The notes under the pieces are model-generated. The model saw only the letters and a program-made list of their open reading frames with translations, had not been told where the DNA came from and did no database searches. Of a DNA stretch of 64,000 nucleotides, positions 1 through 13,200 are shown one piece after another. The position numbers and the translations under genes are program-made. The stretch spans positions 128,272 to 192,271 of the forward strand of contig NMRA01000142.1 in assembly GCA_002633005.1 (NCBI GenBank), given 5' to 3'. This DNA comes from Phoronis australis. Lineage: Eukaryota > Phoronida > Phoronidae. How positions within the stretch are numbered: position 1 is the stretch's first letter; each line of letters opens with the position of its first letter.

Positions 1-1087
1 ATTTACCATTTAAATGTGCATAAAATATTTTGGGATTAGGCCACAATGGCTATGCACTACAGCTATGCCACCTATTGCGCATAAACATAACCAGTGCGAC
101 ATGCAGAAGACAACTTAACAGACGACATAGGATCAGAGTCTAATATTACCCTTTCAGTTTCAACTCTAAAGTCAATTTCATGCAAAACGCAACAAAATGA
201 AATGAAAACAAACCTGTCTAAAGTTGGGCTGACAGTTGTTATTTTTCCACGACTTCCAAATGTCTATAGATTTGTTGGTATGCAGATCTGTCTTGCTAAA
301 GCCCATCGACTCCGCAAACTGTGTGGCTGAAGAGGAATAAGGATGTTACTGTAATTATGTACACTAGAACTAGTAAAGCTATAGTGCAACTTACTAGGTT
401 ATCCAAAGGAATGATGATAATAATAATGATAGTGATAATAATAAACTTTATTAACAGATGATAAAATACAATACAATTTAAAGTAACATGCCTTAGCCAA
501 AGGCTAATATACAGCATGGCCCTTTTAAAATCAAAATGGAACTTTATATTCTCAACCATTTGATAAATAGAATGACCAGAAAGAACAATCAGGTGGGGAG
601 GAAATGCACCCTCAGATTTGGGCAAGTGAAAAATACCACGGGTAAGTTAAGAAAAATTTCAGCAAATTAGGAAACATTCTCGCAGACCTATCACTTGCTC
701 TCTAACAGCAATGTCTGTATGTTTTTGGTCAAGCAAGGTAAAATTTTGTCAAACCTGTAGTAACTTGGTGTATCAAACCCGTTTTGTCAGCTGTAAATGT
801 TCATAAATTTTAACACCTCCTATAGTAGTCCTACTTCACATTACTCACATTTCGATTCTCAAACTTTTCGTTACCGTTTCTATCCATGCAAGTACAACGG
901 ACCACCTTCAACAACATATTAAAGAAGACAAAAACCACAATTTTATACATACAAGTAAAGTTTTCTCTTCACAGTTCACAAACATTTTTATTTGATAAAT
1001 TTTCAAATGACATTTCGCTATGAAGTCAAAATACAGAGTACGAGAATGAATGTTTGAATAATACGAGTCCTTGCACTATTGAATTAC
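1..1087. other. AGA intron sequence, no exon recognised
   Basis: AT-rich sequence downstream of AGA exon 3. I looked on the minus strand for the next AGA block and saw none. There is a short ATA/ATG-rich simple stretch near 413-445. Confidence 0.5.
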
Positions 1088-1200
1088 CTTGGTCACCTGC
1101 CAATAGGGTGTGCTTGGTGTAGTCCATCACAGCTCTGGCTACAGATATTGCTTGTTTGACCTTCCTGAGATTAGCAACGGCTCCCACATCAATAGAGTTG
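1088..1200 (-). CDS. AGA: AGA coding exon 3
   Basis: Encodes [20 protein letters not shown] and continues to HTLLAGDQ. The exon before ends GG, giving the conserved D-G-x-x-x-DVGAV junction. The next exon (family block ATTFA..MGF) was not found between 1 and 1087. Confidence 0.88.
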
Positions 1201-4200
1201 CTAGGCAATGGAAAACAGAGGTATCACATTACGTTTGTTAAATGTGTACATTTCGAGTGACACCGTTTGTTGAGGTGAGTGTTGCTGGAAATGCAAATTC
1301 AAATTGCAAATTAAAATTGGTTACCTTTGCATACTGGAAATATTTAATAATGAAAACGAAAGATTATTTCAGCACAGTTGCGTAAGGTACAACTTGGTTA
1401 AGACAGTTAACCATGGGCAGTCTTTAGTCACGAGAAAATGAAACAGGAATGAAATAGAGTATTTTCATTTTTCAAAGATAAATAAATGGAAGAGTTTGAT
1501 ACACAAAATGAGGAAATAATCGATAATAACAATGATTGTGACAAAGCATTTAAGGAGACCAGCATTTGTTTTGTAACTTGCTTATACCACTGATCAAATG
1601 TAGCTATGCATGGAATGCAGGGATTTTTAATATGCTTATTATTGTCCTTTAGCATTATCCACATACAACACTAGAGTACGCAAGACCTTTAAGGATTTAA
1701 AAGTCCCTTCACCTAATTTTAGAAACTGGATCCACCAGAAACAGTTTCAGGTTGTGAACTCAAATAAAGCGCCGAAGCCATGACCATTATATCTCAATGG
1801 ATGGCGTAATGTAACATTCTTGTTTAGCGGTTTGCACAGTTAGGCCAAACACTATGTACCCGTCCATGATCATGGCATCAAGAGTCGTCTCCCCTGACTC
1901 ATCCGGACTCCCACCATATCCCACAGTTCCATCACACTGCTCGACTTCACATGATGTGCACCCGGCCTCAACAGCATCCAATGCCGACTGACCTTTGGAT
2001 AAGCTCTGCCACGCTGAAATGTAAATAAACAATAATTTGGTGATTAGTTACGTACAGGGGTCCCACATTCTAAGAACCAGCTATCTCGGTCCACAAAAGT
2101 GGCATCAGAAACATTTATTTGGTTCGGCAACTGGCCAATAAAGTCGGAAATGGGAAGAGTGCGACAGGCATACTTCCTCCCATAGAATTCAAGTCTAATT
2201 TGGTGCATTTCAGAGGGCTCGAAACGCCTTTTTTAATGTACGTTATGAAAAATATTGGTCTGACCCCAGCTGACCTGATGGACTGGTTCCGTCACCCACG
2301 CGCTGAATAACTGGCATCAAACTGGTTCTCAAAATCTGGGACATTTTAACCCATGTTACAGGGACCACAGCCAACAAGACTACACACGATAAAGCAGACA
2401 CAAAATACAGGAACCAAGAACATACAACAACGACCGCAGGACGTCACTGGCATCTAAACCAGGCACCAAAAATACTGGCAATGACCACACCAATGAACTA
2501 AAGAATACCACATGATGAACACTATTTCAAAAATATTTGCTTTCACACACATTCACTGGTAATGGTACTGGTACCAACAGCTTACGAAGTATTCAAAAAT
2601 GAAATTGCGAAAAGGTGACACTATACTGTATGGTGCTGAAAGCAGTATAAATCTCCATAAACTCATTCCATGACTTGAGCTGCAGAATACCAGCATGTCA
2701 ATCATTTATGGGATGTCCAACCCAAAAATTTTTACAAAAAATACGCTGATATATGAATCCTAGAAAAAGGTGTTTTTTGTATTCCAAGGATCACTGCAGT
2801 TGTTTTACAAATGCATTATGGTACGATTGTCATCTCGTAAACATCTGGTGACATCACAGAAAACTTGGTGACTTATACAGTATGATCATAAACATCGTGT
2901 GTCACTTGAACTCACGACAGTTGAAACCAACCACGGGTTCACTGCAACACATTTTTTGTGCAAGTACGACTAAAAACAGTAATATAAGAACAAAAAATCG
3001 AAGTGAGCTACAAAGGCATCGAATGAATCAATATACTTCCAGCAAATCTTTTGCACGTAAGATTCTCAGGGCATACATTACCAGCCATTTAACACCATAT
3101 CATCGGAAAGCAATAAAAAAACCTTTTCCATCGCATCACCAGATCTCACTGAAGTTAAATGTCACCATCTAAAACGCCAGTCCTGTGATCCGTAGACCCA
3201 AGAAACTCGCAAAAATACAAGAGTCCGTATGACCTCGCGAGACATCATCGCGCATTACAAGCAAAACACGTGATCACACTAGCTTCAATAGCTAAATTCT
3301 TGCATCTACAGAATGCAATCAAGTTTATATATTTTTCCAATTTTTCAGTGATGCCATTGTAAGTTTACGAGCTGAAAACCATTACACAACACATTTGAAA
3401 AATGACCATCAGTGTCACTAGCAAGAAAGTTTGGCCGTAGATGAAATCCCCAAAGAGCAGGGGAACAAAAAAAAAAAAACAGATTGCACAGCTGTGCCAC
3501 TGAATGAGCACTTTTCCTTCAACTAATATATTCTTTGTTCAAATTTCATACGACAACGTCGCATGTCTGAAACCACACGTATAGTCTGAAACTAGCCAGC
3601 CAGTGGTACCAAAGCTAGTCTGAAATCACAGGAGATTATCTTCATCTTTTTAGCACACATCTCTCATACTGTGTAATGTAGAAAAATACGCAAGTATTGA
3701 ACATGGGCTGCCAGTAAGCTTACAGCATCCAAATCATTCGGCCAAGAGTCAATTATTAAGTGATTTAGGCTTTACACAACTCTACATCACACTCGAAAGT
3801 CATGAGTCACAATAAAACTCTCCCATCAACAGATAAAGCGCACCCCCTGGCATTCAGATCGGCCACTTGTCTGGGAGTTGCCACTCCTGGGCTGGGAGCA
3901 TGTATCCCGCTGGGAACATCGTCCAAACCATTCAGTCAAGAGGCAACAGCCACACGGCAGTGATTTAGAGAGGCTTCATATGACTCTACGTCACACGTGG
4001 AAGTCACGTGTCATAACAGCTGGGAGCAAGTGTATTCTTGTGTCAGTCTACCGAACCTCCCAAGCTACTACATGATGCTCTTGTCAATCAACTGGCTACA
4101 CTGTGACTGGCTGTTGTCCAGGTCAATTATATTTCACTGTCTTATTCCGTGGCGCAACTAGTGCAGTAATGGCCAATTGCCAATTTGGGCAACTAAACGA

Positions 4201-4776
4201 AGGACTGACCGAAAAAATTTGATTACCGAGAACTATTTGTTCCAGTTGGAAAGAATTAAAGACATTGACAGCTTCCTAACGGTGTACCCCTGAGCACAGA
4301 AATTAGTTATAGCAATGTGACTTTGACGGTTTAATGAATGTGAGGCATAATCCTCTGAAAAACTTCCCGCACACACGAAGGCCCTATACCTATATGGCTT
4401 TGCAGGCCTGGGAGGAGCATGCAGGTAAAGACTGAATGACATTGTCCAAGGGTAGCCATTGACCGACAAGAGTCTCTCCTAGTGGTGAGATTGACGACCT
4501 CGCGAGACTGGCGGTAGACTTTGACACAGCACAAAGTTGCACTCCCTTTATTACATCAATGGAAGAGGCACGTGATAACATATTGCTGTAAGCGTAGGCT
4601 GCTTCCGTCTATGGCATGGTTTACCCACCAGATTCAGTCGCATTTGTGAAGGCCCATGTATTAATTACAATAGGATAATTGACTTTCTCAATAGCCTGAG
4701 CAGTTAAACATTGTGCACATAAAACACTCAAAACTCCAGGTCCCAGAATTAAAGCACATTTGCGCAAAACATGCAT
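1088..4776 (-). CDS. AGA: N(4)-(beta-N-acetylglucosaminyl)-L-asparaginase (aspartylglucosaminidase), 5' part
   Basis: Three coding exons on the minus strand (4776-4629, 2013-1860, 1200-1088) join in frame. They encode a signal-peptide-like start, then [12 protein letters not shown], a segment with [10 protein letters not shown] and [20 protein letters not shown], and [20 protein letters not shown] followed by HTLLAGDQ. These are the conserved N-terminal (alpha-chain) blocks of lysosomal aspartylglucosaminidase, which cleaves the GlcNAc-Asn bond during glycoprotein breakdown. I chose the ATG at 4776 because it gives a short basic start and a hydrophobic core ending near AQA; an upstream in-frame ATG at 4866 would put a hydrophilic stretch before the signal. 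All junctions are GT-AG and phases agree (148, 154 and 113 nt). The autocatalytic Thr and beta-chain are not in the window, so the 3' exons must lie beyond position 1. Confidence 0.9.
1860..2013 (-). CDS. AGA: AGA coding exon 2
   Basis: Carries [19 protein letters not shown] and the C-E-x-E-Q-C-D-G block that leads into GGSPDE and the AMIMDG end. The acceptor is tttcag at 2014-2019 and the donor gtacat. Conservation with animal AGA is strong throughout, including paired cysteines. Confidence 0.9.
2014..4628. other. AGA intron 1
   Basis: A 2.6-kb intron between the signal-peptide exon and exon 2. No exon or recognisable element was seen; an A12 run lies near 3468-3479. Confidence 0.6.
4629..4776 (-). 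CDS. AGA: AGA coding exon 1 (signal peptide)
   Basis: Starts [14 protein letters not shown], a typical ER signal sequence, and ends in NATES with one nucleotide of the next codon. The donor is gtgggt. In this family the mature alpha chain begins close to the conserved VNTWxFxNAT block seen here as [10 protein letters not shown]. Confidence 0.85.
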
Positions 4777-5410
4777 GTTTATGACATTTCCTTTAGTCCA
4801 AAATAACTGGCGCCACCTGTTGTTTTTTAATTTATTTTTACTGTCAAAATGAGAAATGTTGAACAATGTTAGATTAAAACAATTAAAAGTTGGTTTGTTT
4901 TAATTGGTTCTTTAATTGGTTTAGGCCTACATGCTAATCAGAACAGATAAAACACAATGCAAGACCAATCCCATGAGCAGACGACATTGGGTTTGAGAGT
5001 AGGCTGTTTTCAACGTCTTATGCAACATGCACAAGATCGGCACATACATAAAACTGGCGTTAACCACGTTTCGTGTTCATTTCAAAGAGTAAGCACTGGT
5101 AAGTTATTTTCTTGCGTTGTTGAAGTTCATTGTGAAACGTGTCTGAAGTCCCTTGTCTTTCGATAATGAGACTGTAACTGTGTAAACGTTATGAGTATGA
5201 CAACTATGACATGATTAATGAGTAGACTTGTTTGTAAACTGATGTAAACATGTTGGCATTGATCTGATATAGGTCCCTGATTTAGAGAACCAGGCAATCA
5301 CTGAATAATGCGCTCATTGACACTGCCTCAGCTCTGGCTGTGCCTGTGGGCATGCTCTGAATGAGGTTATGGCAGTCAGTAGGAGTTCTCTGAAGGCTGC
5401 CCACTGGGTA

Positions 5411-5456
5411 GGCAATGACCATCGCCTCTGTTGGCCCGTCGGCGATGGTCATTGCC
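5411..5456. repeat. Perfect short inverted repeat (hairpin)
   Basis: The 16-bp arms GGCAATGACCATCGCC and GGCGATGGTCATTGCC are exact reverse complements around a 14-base spacer. The word actgggta occurs just outside both arms (in direct orientation). Confidence 0.9.
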
Positions 5457-5659
5457 TTACCTACTGGGTACCTAGCTGAAGGCCTGAAGCAACAATATGC
5501 TCACAGTTGGGCCCATATTCACATATTGCGCCTATAAATTCTATAGTTCTGGATTTTGTGAAAAAGCTTCATTTATCATTTGAAATTAATAACTATTACC
5601 ATGAAACCAAGTACACACCCAAATGAGTTATTATTTATTGATGTGATTGTCATATAGTA

Positions 5660-5914
5660 CAGGGGCCCGTTCCAAGAAACTGTAGTGACTTAAGTTCATT
5701 TTTACTTAACTCTAAGATTTGTCTCAACTTCCAAACTTTGAAACTTTCACATCCGGTAAGATATAGTCAAAATTAAGTCAAAACTTAAGTCGAAAACTTA
5801 AGTCAATTAAACTTAAGATCTCTTTCTAGAAACTTACTTGAGATGAATTTAAGTTTTATTTTAAAAAATTAAGATTTATCTTAGCTGAGTTAGTTTTCTT
5901 GGAACAGGCCACTG
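5660..5914. mobile_element. Complete 255-bp non-autonomous DNA transposon (MITE)
   Basis: Begins CAGGGGCCCGTTCCAAGAAA and ends TTTCTTGGAACAGGCCACTG, which are imperfect reverse complements of about 20 bp. TA dinucleotides sit on both outer sides (5658-5659 and 5915-5916), as expected of a TA target-site duplication. It has no coding capacity. The interior repeats the palindrome CTTAAG and its neighbours many times, so the whole unit can fold on itself. TA duplication suggests a Tc1/mariner-type or related source; the family is not proven. Confidence 0.8.
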
Positions 5915-7837
5915 TATTTCACTATTCTAAGTAACTGAACATATCTGGTTTCTGTTTTAACTTGATGTTATTAATACTTCTGAAAGGGAATAATTAAGAT
6001 ATTTACTGAGGTCTCACAAGTTCAAATAAGTGTAATTTAAAAGAGTACCAACCTCAAACATACTGACACTAATGCTTTACATTTACATTACAATATGAAC
6101 CCATACTGCACTATTTGTTCAAGAATAAGACCACTCATCATTTTCTGGTGTTTTCTGCCAAGCTTGCGATTGTCCAATTTAATATAATGTTGAATGGCTT
6201 ATAAAAATATTGAGTAAATAGTAGAAAGTATAAGAAAACCAAGGGAAACAACATGTTTCATGAATTTCACACATGAATTATTTTTTACACAAAAATTTAA
6301 ATGACCCCATTAATAAAAAGCCACACTTGATATGTATAGCCATGACCTCATTTACCAAATCCTAGAGTCAAGTGAAGTCACGTCTACACATCTATTGTTC
6401 CGTAAATCATCTTTTACTCGGTGATAACTTGTTCCTTGGTTTTACAATTCGACGCACATCACCATATACATGTGATAAATATATATGCATAGCATCTTGA
6501 TCCCTGAAGAGGTAGCGATAAACGTGTTCTACACAGCAGTCGGCTCTAGTTTCGGACAATAAAAACTGCTGAAAGCAAAAAATACACCCCCAGTCCACTG
6601 AGTGGATATTGGTTGTCAGTTTCAGGTGCCTCACTGCAACATGCTCCACGTTTATCTCAGGCTCTGAAGGATTCTTCAATTAGTGGCAAGATATATTTAT
6701 TCACCTGGATAAAAACCTATTCAGCCAGTGTTGAATAGGTTCTCCCACATGAATGCCTGGTAGGACAGGAAACTTAGTAAATACGACTTGCAAAATGATA
6801 TGAGAAAATGTAAAAACGAATATAAAATTAAAAAGATGAACAACGAAATTGACAACAGTTAAAAAACCTGACAGTTAAACATTACTGAGATCATACTGAG
6901 AATTCTGGATTTAAGCACACGAAATTTGACAAACATCAGAATCGAAGTAACTCTAGCCATTGTATGGCACTAGAATAGAAGAGTGAATGATTGCCAAAAC
7001 CTCATGTGCTTCAGCATCAAAAGCTGAAATTTCTTGTCTATGCTCTCGTGCTTGCTGAATATTTGACTGTTACATTTACCACACATCATGTAACTGAACA
7101 ATACTACATCTAGCAATTTCTCTCAGCATAAAGTGATGTGAAACACAGATTTTCAGACACAGTTCAAGATTTTTAAACAAAGTTCGCACTTTTTTATTCA
7201 TACCTAGGCATCAGATTTTATTACATCATGTCACATATGAGCTGATCTAAAATTATAGTGTGATGTGACAAACTTAATTATAATGGCTGACTTTCGAAAT
7301 AGCTGTGCCATATTCAAATTCACTATCCCGCCAGACGGCAATAGTATCTTTGGTGGACAGGCATGCAGCGCCACCTATATAGATCCCATGTAATACGGAT
7401 GGGAGGTTTCAATCCAGTGGTGTAAACAGTGTTTTAACACCTTGCCTGCTATCGTAATGCTGGCTAATTTTCACTGATGTGCTGTGGTATATGTACTAAT
7501 GGCTTATAGAAAAAGGCAAACTTCTTGAAATATAGTACATAGATGAAGGACATTATGTCTCGTATATTTCCCGCTGCGGTGAAGAATCCATGGTTCCATA
7601 GTCAGTGGCTGCTACTGATGTAGCTACAGAATTTCAATACCAGCTGATGTCAAACAACTAAAATAAATTTGTAAAATTTACCTAATTGAACAAGGAGAGG
7701 TGTTGACAATGAGATTTATTCAAGACATCAGATTCTGTTTTTAAATTATTGAACCATTGGGTGTAGCAGTGAATTTCTGTGTACCAGCTTTCAGTCTGGA
7801 TCAAGCGGAAGTCTCTTTCTCACTCACAATACTCAGT

Positions 7838-8054
7838 GCTTTGAATTTTCTTCTTTTAAGAGAATTTCCTCTTTTCTGGTTTCGATTTTCTCATTTGATT
7901 TCCAATTTCCTCTTTCTTTTGTCTTTTTTGTAACTTTATTCATGCAAAAACAGTTAAAGTTTGCAACAAAAAATATTTTTATCACACAAGCCTATTTATT
8001 TGTGGAACGATTCATCACCTGGAAGGTTTTCCTCTTTTTTGGTCATTCCAAGCC
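7838..8054 (+). mobile_element. GCTTGGAAT-family TIR element, degenerate copy 1
   Basis: Left end GCTTTGAATTTTC and right end GGTCATTCCAAGCC. The right half is closely similar to 25322-25520 over the stretch containing CACACAAGCCTATTTATTTG. It is non-coding. Confidence 0.65.
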
Positions 8055-8510
8055 ATGAATTCTCTAGAGAGCAACAATATGAAAAGTCGCTTAGTGTGAA
8101 GCAGCTCAAATATAGTTGGAACTGCACCCTGACGTCATCCGTGCTGGGAATATGCCTCTTGTCTGCAGCAATTCTTCATCGTGTTAGAAGTCTAATTATT
8201 AAACCTCAGTTTGTCTGCAAACCAAGCAAAAACAAAGCAGCTTGTTAGTCATGGGCGTAATCCAATCAAAATTAAATCGTTGAGCATACTAGCAGCCGTA
8301 AACAGTATAGGGAGAGATGCCGTGTTGACAAAAATAAACTTCATCTTATGTCACAAAAATTTTAAACCAGTAGAAATCTTTTCGTTGTGCCAAACTGAAC
8401 CCTCTCACAGAAAATTTTGCCACAAAATGCACCCTTTTGTTGGAAACTGATCATGAAAAAATTTCTTGTGCAGTATGACCCGTATACCTTTTGGGGAATT
8501 TGGGAATAAA

Positions 8511-8553
8511 CCCCCCCCCCCTCTTTCTTCTCTTCCCGTCTCCCTCCCCCTCC
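8511..8553 (+). repeat. Polypyrimidine tract
   Basis: A run of 11 C followed by about 32 bases that are nearly all C or T. Low complexity; the complementary strand is purine-rich. Confidence 0.9.
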
Positions 8554-8885
8554 GGTACATACCTTAATGGGTCGCAATGTAAACAATGCTAAGCTCAATT
8601 GCATACATTATGCCCTGCTATTTGACCCCTGTGAGTGAGTGGTAGTGTCTATTAAGTGAGGCTGTATTGAATTAGGTATCTCCATTCAGAAAATTGCGAT
8701 CCTGATTTTTTCCACCAACTTAAATATTTATTGCATAAATAAACTATGCCATTATTTTTTATGTTATCATTCTTTGATTTTTTGTTTCAAATATTTTTAA
8801 TGCCATCAACATGCCCGCATAATTTGCTATGTGGATTCAAATGTCTGCTGATGCTCGTGCGTTTTGTTCTTGTAAAGACTTAGGC

Positions 8886-9125
8886 TACAGTCAAATTTGT
8901 CCAATTTCAGACAAAAATACAATTATCCTAAATTGTTCTAATTTTTATTTTTTCAAAGGCTTTTAGCGTTGTTGCACAAATGCCCACAGAACATTGTCTG
9001 GAGGTAGCTATTCTGTAAAAATGAGAAATAGTAAAGCGTTTGTTTGGTTAGTTTAATTTTTTACAAAAAATGAAAAAATTTAACTGCCTGCCATATTGTG
9101 CACTAATCTAATGAGATTTTCCAGT
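8886..9125 (+). mobile_element. ACCAATTT-family MITE, diverged copy
   Basis: Shares the order GTCCAATTTCAGACAAAAAT, then TTTTAGCGTTGTTGCA, AACATTGTCTGGAGGTAGCT, and a terminal TAATGAGATTTTCC with the better preserved copy at 46520-46763. Diverged at both ends. Confidence 0.6.
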
Positions 9126-10228
9126 AGTCTATTGAGGAAGTGGTGTCTTCACAACGGACTGACAAAGAACTGTGCTACCCAAGTGTCATGGCAACAATAT
9201 TTTTTTAAGACCTGACAAATGAACCTGGCCGTGTCTGGTACAATTTTTGACCTCAGAGCGGACAGTATTACACCTGATTATTGGATCTTTAGCACTTGAA
9301 CTCCTCGTAATACCTAACCTTTACACGTGATGCATTTTCTTATCAATATTGATACCGGGTTCGCATCTTCTGATAAACAGAGACACTCTTTACAGTAGAG
9401 TCATATGACTAGTGGGATGGTGGTGTTTAGGGAAGGAGTTGAGTGTAGTGTAAAGTAATTATTATAAATCTTCATTCGTCTGCAACTTGGTAGCACCTGG
9501 AAAAATCAGCATGTTTGGAGGTTGGTACTTCATACTGCCTGAGCTCGTTGAGTTTGCTTAAAGTTATGTCACTGCCTGTTAGTTTTGGGGCCACTAATCC
9601 ATGGCAAACACCCTCTCTAAACACTTCCATTTTGTTGAATTGTTTGAGTCATGTGGCTGGCAAGTTACTGATATGATTCAAGATGCTTTAGGAACATTTT
9701 TCCTAGTGCACTTGTGTGTTTTTATGCACCGAATATTTTGCTGTGTTAGCATTTTGGTTGACAGTTGAAGTTTGTCAATCGGGGGTGCTGAAATTACCTA
9801 CGGTATTAGTTTTTATTAGTTTGTTAGGGTTTTAGAGTCGTTAGGGTTTTAGAGTCATGCTGATTGTACAACAGTTGTGGGAACCTGCGAAAAGGCAGCG
9901 TCGACATCTCTTTCAAGGTTGTGTGCAACAAGTATGAACTTTGCAGAAGTAACATATTGTTAGTTCTTTTGAAATCTAAAAGTCATTTCTAACCTTAGTA
10001 GGGGAAACAGGGTGAGACCAATTTTACGATCTATGGTAAGTGGCCTAAATCAGATGTTGATTTTTGCCCGAATGCTTGTGTTTATTGCAGTGTTGAAGAT
10101 TGTTCGTCGGATGGTAGCTTGCAGGAGCGATCAGGCACATGTAAATGCACTGAAGGGTTTAGGGGTGGTGGGAAAGTCTCTCAACTACCAAATGTGAAGT
10201 TAATCTGAAGTTTGCTCGTTTTCCAGAA

Positions 10229-13200
10229 ATGACGCACAGGTTATCTCCGGCCACTGTGGAGGCTCTCTACGGAAGCACAAGTTCAGAAGGTCAGCGGGCG
10301 CACAGTCGAGCATCTCGCCATCTACAGACACCTATAGACAGTGAAACGACATATTTAATTGAGGAAGGACAGTTAGAGACTCGCACATCTCAAGACGAAG
10401 GAGATAAGAAAAGTATTTCATCTCAAGATGTATCAGCAACAGAGAATGACTCTAGTAACAGTAGTGAAGAAGAGAAAAAGCCGAAAATGACTCGGCGGCA
10501 GCTATGGACGATTATTTGCATGGCCTTTGCTAACTTCTCTGTATCCGCATGTTTTGGAATATTAGCTCCGTTTTTCCCTCAGGAGGTAACTGCGCTTTTT
10601 CTGCTGAAAGTGATTTTAACGATAATAACAGTCGTGTGATGTTGCAGGGTCTGAGTTCAAATGCTTGCCGTAAACTGGTTTGCCTTTTCAAGAGAACGGT
10701 TTTAGTAATTATTGTTCTTTGTTTTGCAAAGTAAGACTTCCAGGGAGAGGTTGAAAAATTCAGAGTTTGTTGTTTCATTTTCAGGCTGCAAGAAAAGAAG
10801 TGAGTTCTACTGTCATTGGACTCATATTTGGTGCCTTTGAACTTGTGATATTTTTAACTTCGCCAATATTTGGCTCTCTGGTAAGTTTTCTCACACTTAC
10901 TTCAGTGCAGTGCAGTGATTTTGTGCGCCCACATATTTGTATGTTGGTGCATTATGCCGTCATCCCTGTTCATCAGACACCGTGCGTCCGTTGCTTTATC
11001 TCCAAAAGACTTCCGTGTATGTTTATGAAATTTTGCAGATGTATTCCTTTCATGGATCGGATGACATGAGCTAATTTTTGGACGGATCATACTATCAGCG
11101 TGCCCCCTAGTAGCAACTTTGTTTTTTACGTTTACTTAACTGTATCTTCGGAGGTCCTTGACTGATTTTCATAAAATTTAGGCGATAGGCGTCCATTAGT
11201 GAGATGACACTACCTTACTGTTTTCAGATGGATTCGGGGTATTTTGCGCCATTTAGTGGCCATTTTCACTGTTTTTGAGTCTGTTTTTTTGGCGTTTGCC
11301 CCTCTATCATCCAAATCACTCAAAGGATGATTGTGAAAATTGGCATTTAATTATGTTCCTACTGCGAATAGAACAGCTGGTGATAATTTTTGGACGATTT
11401 TGACTATTCTGGTAGGCAGTCTTTTTTGCGTCCATAGCTATATCTCCTAAACCATCTGCTGGATCTTTTCTTAAATTAGTATGTATTTATATGAAGTTGA
11501 CAACAGACGACGACATTAATGCACACTGTGCCCCGTAGTTGCAGTTTCATTCTTTTGTTTCCCGTTGTTTCTTTGAAGTTCCTTGACAGAATTTCTTAGT
11601 GGCAGTTCCTTTTGCATCTATGGCAACTGTATCCTAAACCTTCTGCAGGATGTTTATTAAATTTGGCAAGGGTATTAATTTTATATGTAGTTGACCACGA
11701 ATGACGATGACATTTAGACGGATCCAACTACCGCTGTGTCCCCTACTGGTAATTTTATTTTTTTTCAGTTGTCTTCTGTGTCTTTGTCAATGGATTTTTC
11801 TGAAATTTCCCATTTCCGGATGGCTTCACTGTACATGTATTCTGTGCCATCTAATGGTCGTTTTTATGATACACCCTTAGAAGCACACCGTTTGCGGTGA
11901 AGCTGTGAGTGCATCTGAATGCTCTGTGTTGTCCTTCTTTCTCCATGTGTCGTTTGTGTTGTGTTTATTTCCTGGTTCAAGCCTCCCCTCATATTTTTGC
12001 AAATGTTTCAGTCGCTTAAAAGATGTAATTTGATGTGTTTTTTTTTTTTGCTAATTTGACAGAACTAACTTTTTAGGGTTTTTAAAGTGGTGTCATTACG
12101 GAACTTTGCCTCTGGAGATGCCTCGTTTCTGCAGATGCCTCGTTTCTGCAGATGTAGTTTAATAACTTGAATTTTTGCTGGTGTATTTCCTAGTCAATTA
12201 AATCCTTTAAGAAAACTTTCTCAATGTGATCTAACCAAATGATTAAGAAAACTATAACCTAACGAGACATAGACACATCCCTGGGCATATGGGTAGCCCC
12301 GTGTGTCCTGAGTGTGGTACTGACGTTGAAACCCTTAAACACCTGATAGAGTCCAGCTTTTTATAGGCTGAGGAGTAAGCTCTTGGATGTCACCATAACA
12401 TGCCTACATTATATATTGTATGACAACATAAGGAAAACTCAGTCCATTTTCTTAAAAGGAGCAGACAGACTTGATTGTCTCTTTCATGAATAACCTGTTG
12501 ATCAATAACAGGGTGTTTTGCACTATGGGCCCAACTATGAGGCCTGCTCGCATCTGATGCACTGCAAAAGATATCAGACTGCATGCTATATGGTCATGAA
12601 TACAATATTTCACGGTGACCGCTTATTATTCACTCATTTGTGCAATAATAGATAACCATTGCCATTATAAATATTCATGGAATATTGGAAGTATAATTAG
12701 AAGATTCTTAATTGCTCCTTACGTTTGTTTATTACTGAACCCCTAGTAACTATCAGGGATAATACAGTCTAATTTAACTGTTGATTATTTAGATACTTCT
12801 TTCCATCCTCTGCCATTTGCTAGACCTTGGGGGTTTTAATAAGAGTTATTTCAGAAGTGCGTGATTCTGGATAGTGTGCTAATATTTTCCTTGGTAGAAA
12901 AAAATCACTGCAAAAATGTGATCATGGTCAATATGCATAACATTGTGGCAGCTAATGAGTCAGAAAAATTTTTAATACAATTTACACGAGCAAATGTTTT
13001 ACCAAGACCTGCTGTTTACTTGTAAACGTGACATGTTTTCGTGTTCTCTTTTCAGCTCACGAAAATTGGTGCGAAATTTATGTTTGTGTCTGGCTTGTTT
13101 ATCGGGTCGGGCTGCGTCACCTTATTTGGGTATGTAATGTTGGAAGAGATAGTTAGGACAAAATACTGGTGATTAACCTCCTTTGAATCAAATTTGGGTA

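Larger units (their letters stand above)
4867..10228. other. Spacer between AGA and the first SLC18B1-like gene
   Basis: A 5.4-kb gene-poor region that lies between divergent genes (AGA minus, SLC18B1-like plus), so it should hold both promoters. What I can support in it is repeats: a hairpin at 5411-5456, a complete TIR element at 5660-5914, old repeat copies at 7838-8054 and about 8886-9125, and a pyrimidine tract at 8511-8553. No open frame here resembles a known protein. Confidence 0.6.
10881..13055 (+). other. Long intron 2 of SLC18B1-like paralogue 1
   Basis: 2.2-kb intron holding a decayed LINE fragment (12279-12400) and a 17-bp unit duplicated head to tail at 12117-12150. Otherwise no feature seen. 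The 12390-12584 minus-strand open frame is not convincing. Confidence 0.6.
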
